55,563 nt of DNA from Lysobacterales bacterium (GTDB lineage: Bacteria > Pseudomonadota > Gammaproteobacteria > Xanthomonadales > SZUA-38): NCBI GenBank assembly GCA_028285525.1, contig JANQOZ010000011.1, forward strand, positions 1 through 55,563. The letters run 5' to 3'. How positions within the stretch are numbered: position 1 is the first letter of the stretch; the number at the start of each line of letters is the position of its first letter. The position numbers were made by a program, and so were the translations under genes. A model generated the notes under the pieces. That model was given only the letters and a program-made list of their open reading frames with translations, was not told the origin of the DNA and did no database searches. Below, one piece after another: positions 29,001-35,379 of the stretch.

Positions 29001-30858
29001 GCTCCCGCGAGACCCCACGGGTCGCGCATGCTCGAAGGCCATTGGCAATTGACGTCACGCTGGCGGGATCGCAGTATTCGGCCAGGTCACCAAAATACTC
29101 ACGTTCGCCGGAGCGATCGCTCACGAGTAAAGGCACACCGCTTGCCGCGGCCTCCAGCGCTGCAAGTGGGGCACCCTCAGCAAAACTTGGTAGAGCGAAG
29201 CATGATGCTCCGACAAAAGCTGACGCTAGCACAGGGTCGGCCGGCTCCAGCCGAGCGATGTGGCGCACTTTTTCGCCACCCCAGCGCAGCACCTGCGCCA
29301 TGTAGTCCTCATCGCCGGCGTGGCCAATAAGAACCAGGACCGCGTCCACCTCCCTGGCCGCCATGGCCAAGAGCAGCTGGTTTTTTCTTGGCTCAATTCG
29401 CCCGACACAGAGAATGTATCGATCCAGCCCATAGCGTTGCCGAAACAGATCCGGATCGGCGCCGGCAAATCGGTCAGCTTCTACCGGATTCCTGACGATT
29501 GAGCTGCGGTCGGCGTCTAACCCCAGTGCCTGCAGCCACTGTTGCTCGCGCTCACTTAAACAGATGACGTGGTCTGCAAGAGACAACATTCTTGTGATGC
29601 GGGCGAAGTATCCGGGAACCGGTTCCCGATTGCGATCAATCGCCTGCTCCCCCAAGAGCTTTTGCTCTTTCAGCCATTTTATGGCCGCCTCCAGTTCGGC
29701 GCGATCCCCAGCGGCTGCGGCCAGTCGGGGCAGCCACTGCTGGTAGCCCTCGAACTCCGCGAGGTTGAGATAGATTGGGGAAAACACCACGCGCTCTGCG
29801 TGGCACCTGACCCTTTCCAGACACGCCAGCGAAGAGTCGGGAGACCAGACGTTGAAGACGTGGGCCACCCCCAGCGAGTCGGGGATGCGCTGGTTCTTTC
29901 CGGCGGGCACCAAGTGGGCATCGAGACCTCGATCGTTCAGGTGATCGACAGTTGTGGGAACGCGCACTGACGGCCCACCCAGCGTGGTGCTCTCCGAACC
30001 GTGCAGAATCAGCCCGACCCGGCGGCCTGCCGATCGCGGCGGGGCGGCCTGCCGTGCAGCGCCCAGGCGCACAAAGAGGTCGTCGTGGCGTTCGGCCCAT
30101 TGGTCCCAGGTACAATCAGCGACGCTTGACCGCAGGGCCAGCTTCTTGTCCAACAGCTCCTGCAGAACTCCTTGAAGACTCTCGGCGTTCTGATTTTCGT
30201 AGGGAATATGCGGAAATTCACCGACAAAACCGACATCCGGCGCGACGACCGGCGTGCCGCAGGCCAGCGCCTCCAGCAGCGGCATTGGTCCTCCTTCGTA
30301 CACAGCGGGCACCAGTAGATAGTCGATGGACCGATAGAAATCCGCCATGTCATCGTGGGCCACGAAACGGCCCGGGACCGGCCAGCCGGACCCGGTGACA
30401 TGCCAGTCAATGCCCGGTAGATCGCTTAGCTGGTCGACCAGCGCCTCGCCTTTTCTACCGGTGTGGTAGGTGCGCCCTACTATGCCGACTCGCAGCATGG
30501 CCTGGTACTGGTCAAAATCGATGCCCGGAATGATGGTCGAGACGTCGCTAACGCCGCTCTCATTGAGAAACTTATGGTACGGCCTGGACATGCAGACACA
30601 GTGGTCGACTTTCCGCGCGGTATCCAGGAAAAGCTGCCGTGCCGCAGGCTCCTCCTCCAGGTGCGTGAAAAAAGCCATGGAAGATCTTCCCGCAGGTCTT
30701 CCCCGGAGCGCAGAGTAAGTCATGTAGTAGCAAATGGTGGGCTCCTTGAGCGGATCGCGGGTGCCATATTCCACATATCCCAGGCGCTGACTGAGCTCTG
30801 CCGCCAGCCTTTCGATGATCCAGTTCCGATCGGTGATCTTGATGTAAACCTGCGCCAC
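26014..30858 (-). CDS. Giant three-unit glycosyltransferase with three C-terminal beta-sandwich repeats
   Basis: A 1614-residue protein, the largest in the window. Unit A (about 1-270) keeps GIVGRTYHTGRKGEAL and LLVPAVYEGGPMPLLEALAC, a GT4-type donor half with a reduced acceptor half. Unit B (about 280-640) is a full GT4: GGPSVRVPTTVDHL, CVGRIEPRKNQLLLAMA, LPSFAEGAPLAALEAA. Unit C (about 670-1035) is another full GT4: WVHAGSRRMTGINRTEVELA, VVGSAHPRKNYGLLYNIW, VYPSLYEGWGLPVAESLSRG. The remaining 570 residues hold three repeats, each opening LL(D/E)GW..(S/E)(E/P)..(D/G)GV(Y/W)S (about 1062, 1361, 1491) and closing SP...(G)..(D)(D/G)R.LG..L..I, plus acidic linkers. The sandwich type recurs in bacterial glycan-assembly proteins. 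It starts 10 bases after the ABC ATPase gene. Three linkages built by one polypeptide is inference. Confidence 0.85.
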   Translation of the reverse strand: MAQVYIKITDRNWIIERLAAELSQRLGYVEYGTRDPLKEPTICYYMTYSALRGRPAGRSSMAFFTHLEEEPAARQLFLDTARKVDHCVCMSRPYHKFLNESGVSDVSTIIPGIDFDQYQAMLRVGIVGRTYHTGRKGEALVDQLSDLPGIDWHVTGSGWPVPGRFVAHDDMADFYRSIDYLLVPAVYEGGPMPLLEALACGTPVVAPDVGFVGEFPHIPYENQNAESLQGVLQELLDKKLALRSSVADCTWDQWAERHDDLFVRLGAARQAAPPRSAGRRVGLILHGSESTTLGGPSVRVPTTVDHLNDRGLDAHLVPAGKNQRIPDSLGVAHVFNVWSPDSSLACLERVRCHAERVVFSPIYLNLAEFEGYQQWLPRLAAAAGDRAELEAAIKWLKEQKLLGEQAIDRNREPVPGYFARITRMLSLADHVICLSEREQQWLQALGLDADRSSIVRNPVEADRFAGADPDLFRQRYGLDRYILCVGRIEPRKNQLLLAMAAREVDAVLVLIGHAGDEDYMAQVLRWGGEKVRHIARLEPADPVLASAFVGASCFALPSFAEGAPLAALEAAASGVPLLVSDRSGEREYFGDLAEYCDPASVTSIANGLRACATRGVSRELTKQISERCTWARYIEGTANAYDSAHTVPPVTLAKPVATQPPAGEVSEDLWVDLTTWVHAGSRRMTGINRTEVELASRLQYLRDCRFLCWVSAEVGFVEITVDRSLEEAIAGLRARASLNLDWPQLNLAAGATLLVAGSAWMQNRVYTGDLSRLTSSAMLRLSVVVFDLIPLLFPQWYEVGYKAVFESNFRALCQSASRLLCISENTAKDLRLLLDLDDDPRITTIELGADFAEHGIEPVAEFSFSRPFVLVVGSAHPRKNYGLLYNIWCELLAGDPSGVPDLVLVGGWGWKSDELQDLVEGTPELAGRWHILSNVSDAALAALYDDCLFTVYPSLYEGWGLPVAESLSRGKVCLASNRASIPEIAPGLVITIDPFDAPTWATKITCYARNTAFRTALEHEIADQYKPTPWASCAEELLGKLPPTRAARPTSLRVYAGDELLFSQPDSRRLLLDGWGQSESDGVYSIGSSAGIAWQLDGLEGDDFVVRLNYSAYVPRAQASLRVRVFGGPTCLDHWVVGTGDRVERQLRLPTGSGELRFEIENPRSPYMVSGKNDFRQLGLKLHKISFHQADRNQAVTGLSRPGRLGGDLLRPALDGIAIPRGATLTPGWGLHLSASGFAEIILPADGRDQQLLLRLRRANTELPVQVFANGGIVAEVPGEGDALLELPVVVSADLIARRQPLRLTAIVAGPDEEAGLDEGPSLGLLSVVREGWVLPHLKYEGGQDDDLGLETDADNQEEEGPTAALGQVLLDGWHEREPDGVWSAGLSSTIRCPASLYARGGLLVLRCRPLPGHALPPADELSNFPVVGGGWVAEQDCWCIRLMLGPGNEVVRLRLGLPQSPAAAGISEDDRLVGAQLCDVQAAPAGDHGSWELLEGWHAPETGGVWSCAKECSLVVWNTSPEPTAARVTASIEWLGGAKRPLEIIANGTSVFHEEVGARAAAQMKLEISAAAIGHAPGVVLQLRSEEPKSPRELGISIDGRLLGILLKSIQVD

Positions 30859-30868
30859 GCCTCGCCCC

Positions 30869-31594
30869 CTATCCCTCTTGCACGGCCTCAGCCGACTCTT
30901 TTCGCCTTACGCTGGCCAGGTCCTGAAGCGCTTTTAGTTCTTCCGCGGAGACCTCCCGCACGGTTTGTTCGTTGACAAACAGGAACCGGTTGCAAAGATC
31001 AACCAGCGTGATCGCGTTGTGGCTTACTAGAACGACGGCCTGATCTTCCCGCCGGATGCGCTCGCGCAGCGACTGGGACGACTTGTCCCGAAACTCCTGA
31101 TCCCCAACCCCCAAAACCTCATCGATCAGCAAAACGTCCGGCGAGACAAATTGGCTGATCGCAAATCCCAGTCGGGCACGCATTCCGGCCGAGTAAGTGT
31201 ATAACGGCTGTTCGAAACTCTCTCCAAGGCCTGAATATTCTTTGATTTCCTCAAGGACTCTAGCCACCTCAGCCTTCTTAAGTCCATGCAGCAGGCCGCT
31301 CATCGTGGCGTTGATCCGACCGCTAAGTATGGCATCAAACCCAAGATTGAGAGACAACAACGCGACCTCCGCATTATGATTCTTGACGGTTCCTGAGTTG
31401 GGACCAAGGATGCCTGCCGCCAGCGCCAGCAATGTGCTTTTCCCGGCCCCATTGCCGCCTAACACACCAATAGACTGGCCCCTTTCCACGCTGAAATTGA
31501 CGTCCTTGAGCACCAGCTTCTCACGGGCGCCGAACCGAAATCGAGCTTTGAAGCTGACGCTGACGTCAGTGAAACTCAGAAGCAGGTCATTCAT
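30869..31594 (-). CDS. wzt: Polysaccharide ABC transporter ATP-binding protein (Wzt/KpsT-like, short form)
   Basis: A 241-residue ABC ATPase with Walker A GVLGGNGAGKSTLLALAAG, Q-loop region around VALLSLNLGF, signature YSAGMRARLGFAISQF, Walker B DVLLIDEVLGVGDQEF and the switch histidine in VVLVSHNA. It is the energising subunit of an ABC-2 type exporter for lipid-linked polysaccharide. The usual C-terminal carbohydrate-recognition domain of chain-terminated O-antigen Wzt proteins is absent; the protein ends about 30 residues after the switch region. Start: ATG at 31594, overlapping the permease stop as TGATG; the frame stays open to 31702 but only across the permease gene. Partner: the permease immediately upstream. 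The symbol is functional, not a proven orthologue. Confidence 0.9.
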   Translation of the reverse strand: MNDLLLSFTDVSVSFKARFRFGAREKLVLKDVNFSVERGQSIGVLGGNGAGKSTLLALAAGILGPNSGTVKNHNAEVALLSLNLGFDAILSGRINATMSGLLHGLKKAEVARVLEEIKEYSGLGESFEQPLYTYSAGMRARLGFAISQFVSPDVLLIDEVLGVGDQEFRDKSSQSLRERIRREDQAVVLVSHNAITLVDLCNRFLFVNEQTVREVSAEELKALQDLASVRRKESAEAVQEG

Positions 31595-32361
31595 CAGGAG
31601 ACGACCAGACGAATATAATGCTGGCTGAAGCGACGTTCGAAACGCGCCGCGGCAAAAATAAGGACTGCAGAGACTAGCGCAATGATGCCGAGAGCTTGCC
31701 ACTCGGGGAACTGATTGCTGAGCAGCACGCTGCGATGTTCTCTGATTAACACCGCCATGGGATTGAGGTAAAACACACTCTGAATCTCGGGCGACAGATT
31801 GGATACGTCATAGAAAATCCCCGAAGCGAACATCAGACCCATCAAAATGGTGGCGATCACGATAGACAGATCTGGTACAAACGGCACGAGCAGAGCTGCC
31901 CAATACCCAATTGCCGCAGCGAGAATGACCTCCGTCAGTACGACTAAGGGTAACGATACCAGCGCAACGCCAAGCGAATAGCCGGTGAGGAGCAGAAACC
32001 CGAGCAGGACAAGAAGCACCACCAAGTGTTTAATCAGGTCCGACAACAGGGCAACAGTTGGAAAAAACAACTTGTTGATCGGTACCTTGGAGTAAATACC
32101 CACACCTCTGGTTATCGACGCAGACGCATTCATGATCAAGCGGTTGAACAACTGCCAGGCGATGATCCCGGTAAGCAAAAACGCGAGAAAATTCTCCGTC
32201 CGAATACCTAGCAACAAACCGAAAACCAGGTAGTAGATGGCTAGCTGAAAAGCCGGCTCAGCCAGCCACCAGAAAAAGCTGAGGTACGTCCGCGAGGCTT
32301 CGGACACAAGGTCCGTATAGGTGCGAAAACCCAACAGCGCAGGATAGTTGGAACGGTTCAT
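31594..32361 (-). CDS. wzm: Polysaccharide ABC transporter permease (Wzm-like, ABC-2 family)
   Basis: A 255-residue inner-membrane protein with about six transmembrane helices: FWWLAEPAFQLAIYYLVFGLL, FLAFLLTGIIAWQLFNRLIM, HLVVLLVLLGFLLLTGYSL, LVVLTEVILAAAIGYWAALLV, IVIATILMGLMFASGIFYDV and LGIIALVSAVLIFAAARFE are the hydrophobic blocks (patterns). The motif region YSKVPINKLFFPTVALLSDL and SGIFYDVSNLSP.IQSVFYLNPM is characteristic of ABC-2 polysaccharide and teichoic-acid exporters. It precedes and overlaps the ATPase gene by one base. As the first gene of the exporter-led minus-strand run, its upstream region (32362-32467) should hold that run's promoter, where TATAAT occurs at 32428-32433 on the minus strand. 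Confidence 0.9.
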   Translation of the reverse strand: MNRSNYPALLGFRTYTDLVSEASRTYLSFFWWLAEPAFQLAIYYLVFGLLLGIRTENFLAFLLTGIIAWQLFNRLIMNASASITRGVGIYSKVPINKLFFPTVALLSDLIKHLVVLLVLLGFLLLTGYSLGVALVSLPLVVLTEVILAAAIGYWAALLVPFVPDLSIVIATILMGLMFASGIFYDVSNLSPEIQSVFYLNPMAVLIREHRSVLLSNQFPEWQALGIIALVSAVLIFAAARFERRFSQHYIRLVVS

Positions 32362-32427
32362 AGGAGATGATCAACTCAGAACACCGGCCATGGCGCCGGC
32401 GGATAGGCATGATAAGACAAACCGCTG

Positions 32428-32433
32428 ATTATA
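32428..32433 (-). promoter_or_regulatory. Candidate -10 box for the exporter-led operon
   Basis: The minus strand reads TATAAT here, 67 bases from the permease start, within the 106-base gap divergent to a glycosyltransferase gene. The hexamer is perfect, but no good -35 lies 16-18 bases before it, so an activator would be needed. Only the permease to methyltransferase genes (32361 down to 23480) would depend on it. Confidence 0.35.
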
Positions 32434-32467
32434 TCTCTTTTGTGAACTCGGACCGCGGAAAAATCTC

Positions 32468-33550
32468 GTGACGATGGTGGTGTACGACTACCTGCGGGTG
32501 TTCGGGGGTGCCGAACGGACCCTGAGCTACCTGCTGGATTCGCTCGATGACCCTCACCTGATTATTGGAGGACAGGATCAACCGGACCGGGCCGATCAGT
32601 GGTTTTCCGGTGTGCCGGTCACAGATCTCGGTATCCGTGCCACCTCGCCGGTGGCACTCGCTGCAAAATGTGCATTTCAGCTCGCCCGCGCTAACGTGCG
32701 GCCAAGGGCCGAGGAACGGGTAGTCTTCGCCGGAGCCTACGCGCCAATCGCCGCGCGCCGGGTTTCACCGGAATCCCAAGCCGCGTATTTCTGTTTCTCC
32801 CCGCCCAGATTCGCCTATGACCTTCGAAACTACTATCGGGGGCGCCTTGAATTCTGGAAACGACCCGCCTTTGATCTACTGGTCCGATACGTACGGCGAC
32901 AGATGTCAGCGGGGCTGGCTTACATCCCGGACACGATCACAATATCCCGCACCATCCAGGCCCGGGTGCAGGAGTATACGGGCCGGCGATCTGACGTCGT
33001 CTATCCGCCGGTAGAAGTCGACCGATTTGCCTGGCGACCAAGTAACGGATACTTCCTCTCCACCGCGAGGCTTGAGGCCTACAAAAACGTGGCGTCGATA
33101 GTACGCGCCTTTCAGGCGATGCCAGAGGAAAAACTGATTGTTGCCAGCGGTGGTTCACAATACGAAGAACTGACCAGGATGGCCGAAGGCAGCGACAACA
33201 TCATGTTTACAGGCTGGCTGGGGGACGAGAAGCTTGCCTCCCTCATCGCCAATTGTCGTGCAACGATCTACCTGCCGGAGGACGAGGACTTCGGCATCTC
33301 ACCGGTAGAGTCGCTTGCAGCGGGGAAGCCGGTAATTGGCATTGCCAGCGGAGGTCTTGAGGAAACCTTAAGCGAAGGAAAAACCGCGGCCCTAATTGCG
33401 CCGGATGATCTCGGCCCGGACGGTATCAGGGCGGCGGTCAAAGGGATGTCCGACGAGGTGGCGCTTTCCATGAAAGAGGCATGCGAGCGGGCCGCGGCAC
33501 CATTCAGCCCTGATCGATTCAAACTCGAAATCAGGCGATTGCTTGGTTAG
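32468..33550 (+). CDS. Glycosyltransferase family 4 protein (WbaZ-like)
   Basis: A 360-residue GT-B glycosyltransferase. Acceptor half: VVYDYLRVFGGAERTLSYLL with the GGAE element, and YFCFSPPRFAYDL. Donor half: FLSTARLEAYKNVASIVRAF, WLGDEKLASLIANCRATIYLP, and EDEDFGISPVESLAAGKPVIG with the E-x7-E motif, then SGGLEETLSEGKTAALI. This is the pattern of WbaZ-type mannosyltransferases acting early in O-chain assembly, a family-level resemblance only. Start: GTG at 32468, with ATG at 32474 as an alternative. The gene is divergent from the exporter genes and followed, 123 bases later, by a methyltransferase-fold protein on the same strand. Confidence 0.85.
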   Translation: MTMVVYDYLRVFGGAERTLSYLLDSLDDPHLIIGGQDQPDRADQWFSGVPVTDLGIRATSPVALAAKCAFQLARANVRPRAEERVVFAGAYAPIAARRVSPESQAAYFCFSPPRFAYDLRNYYRGRLEFWKRPAFDLLVRYVRRQMSAGLAYIPDTITISRTIQARVQEYTGRRSDVVYPPVEVDRFAWRPSNGYFLSTARLEAYKNVASIVRAFQAMPEEKLIVASGGSQYEELTRMAEGSDNIMFTGWLGDEKLASLIANCRATIYLPEDEDFGISPVESLAAGKPVIGIASGGLEETLSEGKTAALIAPDDLGPDGIRAAVKGMSDEVALSMKEACERAAAPFSPDRFKLEIRRLLG

Positions 33551-33592
33551 CGGCAAGTCGACGCGAGCCATATTCACGCGCATCCATCTCGG

Positions 33593-33598
33593 TATAAT
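33593..33598 (+). promoter_or_regulatory. Candidate -10 box before the methyltransferase-fold gene
   Basis: TATAAT occurs in the 123-base gap after the plus-strand glycosyltransferase, 76 bases before the TTG start at 33674. A matching -35 is poor (CATATT, 18 bases before). It suggests the downstream gene can be expressed separately from the glycosyltransferase. Confidence 0.35.
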
Positions 33599-33673
33599 AG
33601 CGCCCGCCCATAGGCCGCGTGGCGTTCCGCAGGGCTCAGAGTTCCCAGACCCTAAGCAGATTGGAGGCGATCG

Positions 33674-34660
33674 TTGGACATCGCACAAAAGGAGTTTTGG
33701 CATCGCCATAGCGGTGAAATAGGACTGCTCAAAGCAGGGGTAAGCGTCCAATCTCACCAGTTGTATTCGCTCCGGGGGCATCGCGCCTCCAACATCGTTC
33801 CGTCAATGCTTCTGCCCTATGAGCTAGGGTTGCTGTACGCCCTGGCGCGAGACCGCTTCAGCGGAGCGGGAAAAATCGTCGATCTGGGGCCGCTACTCGG
33901 AGCGTCCACATTTTGCTTCAGCCGGGGGCTCGAGGACAACCCAGAGTTAAACGAATCGATGAAGATCCAATCGATCTATTCGTTTGATCTCTTCCGCTAC
34001 CGAGGCTATGAAAAGTTTCTAGGCAACGTCCCCGTTGACAACGCCACCGGCAACCTGCTTCCTGCGTTTATCCGAAATCTGCGCGACTACCTTGAGTACG
34101 TGGTTATCAACCAAGGTAACTTTCTCACTTGGCAGTGGGATGGGCAGCCGGTCGAAATTTTATTTGTTGATATTGCCAAATCCTGGCGCCTGAACACCCA
34201 CGTAATTCAACAGTTCTTTCCCTGCCTGCAGCCCGACCGGTCGGTGCTGGTGCAGCAGGACTACGTTCATTTCAATGAGTACTGGATCCACATCACGATG
34301 GAGTGGTTTAGAGATTACTTTCGCTATTGTGGGGTTCTCAAGGGTGCATCCGCCTACTATGAGCTACTGCGCCCGATACCATTAGACCAATGCCAGGTGG
34401 ATCTGGAGCAGCTGCCTTTCGATCAAAAATGGGAACTGTTGACCCTCGCTCGCGAAAAAATGCCCAAGCCAGCCCAAGAGGTGATGAAAACTGCCGCAGC
34501 GAAGTGCGCCATTGAACACGAGCAGTGGACTCTCGCGGAAGCCACGCTTGCTGAGGTCGACACATCGCGCCTGACCGACGACCCCTCCCAGGACTTCAGC
34601 GGTATCGCGAAAGACAACCTTAAGAAAGTTACCACTCTGCTCGCCGCCAAGCGCGGCTGA
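33674..34660 (+). CDS. Class I methyltransferase-fold protein of unknown function
   Basis: A 328-residue cytoplasmic protein. The TTG start at 33674 is supported by GGAGG at 33663-33667, six bases before it; no ATG or GTG fits. The segment KIVDLGPLLGASTFCFSRGL is a SAM-binding-loop-like element of class I methyltransferases, though the loop has only one glycine pair; VEILFVDIAKSWRLNTHVIQQFF and VLVQQDYVHFNEYW look like the strand-4 and strand-5 regions of Methyltransf_24/TylF-type enzymes. The C-terminal 80 residues are helical (PAQEVMKTAAAKCAIEHEQW, AEATLAEVDTSRL) and may be TPR-like. It lies in the glycan locus and converges on the sulfotransferase gene, eight bases apart. Methylation activity is inferred and not certain. 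Confidence 0.65.
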   Translation: MDIAQKEFWHRHSGEIGLLKAGVSVQSHQLYSLRGHRASNIVPSMLLPYELGLLYALARDRFSGAGKIVDLGPLLGASTFCFSRGLEDNPELNESMKIQSIYSFDLFRYRGYEKFLGNVPVDNATGNLLPAFIRNLRDYLEYVVINQGNFLTWQWDGQPVEILFVDIAKSWRLNTHVIQQFFPCLQPDRSVLVQQDYVHFNEYWIHITMEWFRDYFRYCGVLKGASAYYELLRPIPLDQCQVDLEQLPFDQKWELLTLAREKMPKPAQEVMKTAAAKCAIEHEQWTLAEATLAEVDTSRLTDDPSQDFSGIAKDNLKKVTTLLAAKRG

Positions 34661-34668
34661 CGAATGCT

Positions 34669-35379
34669 CTAGGACGGCGAGGGCTGGCTCCTAGAGCGGC
34701 GTAGCAGCTCTTCGTATAGCAAAGTATCCTCTCTATTCATTTCCCAGATGCGCATCCATACGCTGGAGCAGACGGGGAACTTTCCGCGAGCGCGATTCAT
34801 TTGCGGAATTTCAAATTGCTGGATACCGAGAAACGCGGCTAGTGCCGAGGGAGCCAACTGCTCCTGAAAAAAGACCTTGATCTTACGGGCGGAGATAAGC
34901 TCCAGTGCCTCCGCGGCATTACGGCAGCCGAGACGTCGGCAGATTCCGTTTTCGACCTCCTGAGCGTTGACCGTAAGCCTTCTGGGTGCCCGCGGCGTAC
35001 GCAGGATCTCAAGACACCGCTCGAGAAAAGTGTGGTAGTCCGATTTTGCGATCGATTCATACAGCACGTTTTTGGGTCGGCGGGCGACAAAATTTGCATA
35101 CGAGATCACCCGCTCAATGGGCTGACGGATAACCATGAAGAGTTTTCTCTCGCCCGGCACCAGGTCCATTTCCTCAAGCGTCAAGTGTCCTCCGATAAAT
35201 CTTTTGCTCGCCAGTATTTCCGCATTGGCCTCAAACATCGCATACGGCGCCTCAACGCCGTGCTGATAGACCTCATCTGCGCCCAAAGCGTCGCGAGCGG
35301 CGGCGAAAATTGACGTGCCGGCACACTTGGGAACGTGAATGAACCCGGCCGGACCGGAGTAGCTGGTGTCGTCAGCCAT
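34669..35379 (-). CDS. Sulfotransferase family protein
   Basis: A 236-residue protein of the Sulfotransfer_2-like group, which transfers sulfate from PAPS to carbohydrate hydroxyls. The 5'-phosphosulfate-binding loop FIHVPKCAGTSI is at residues about 13-24 with the lysine in place, and the 3'-phosphate-binding region LFMVIRQPIERVISYANFV has the arginine and serine expected; KRFIGGHLTLEEM lies between, as in heparan-type enzymes. No transmembrane anchor or signal is present, so it acts in the cytoplasm. Its start overlaps the 960-residue methyltransferase gene by eight bases, so both are probably made from one transcript. A sulfated surface glycan is the natural inference; sulfation of a lipid head group is another possibility. 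Confidence 0.82.
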   Translation of the reverse strand: MADDTSYSGPAGFIHVPKCAGTSIFAAARDALGADEVYQHGVEAPYAMFEANAEILASKRFIGGHLTLEEMDLVPGERKLFMVIRQPIERVISYANFVARRPKNVLYESIAKSDYHTFLERCLEILRTPRAPRRLTVNAQEVENGICRRLGCRNAAEALELISARKIKVFFQEQLAPSALAAFLGIQQFEIPQMNRARGKFPVCSSVWMRIWEMNREDTLLYEELLRRSRSQPSPS

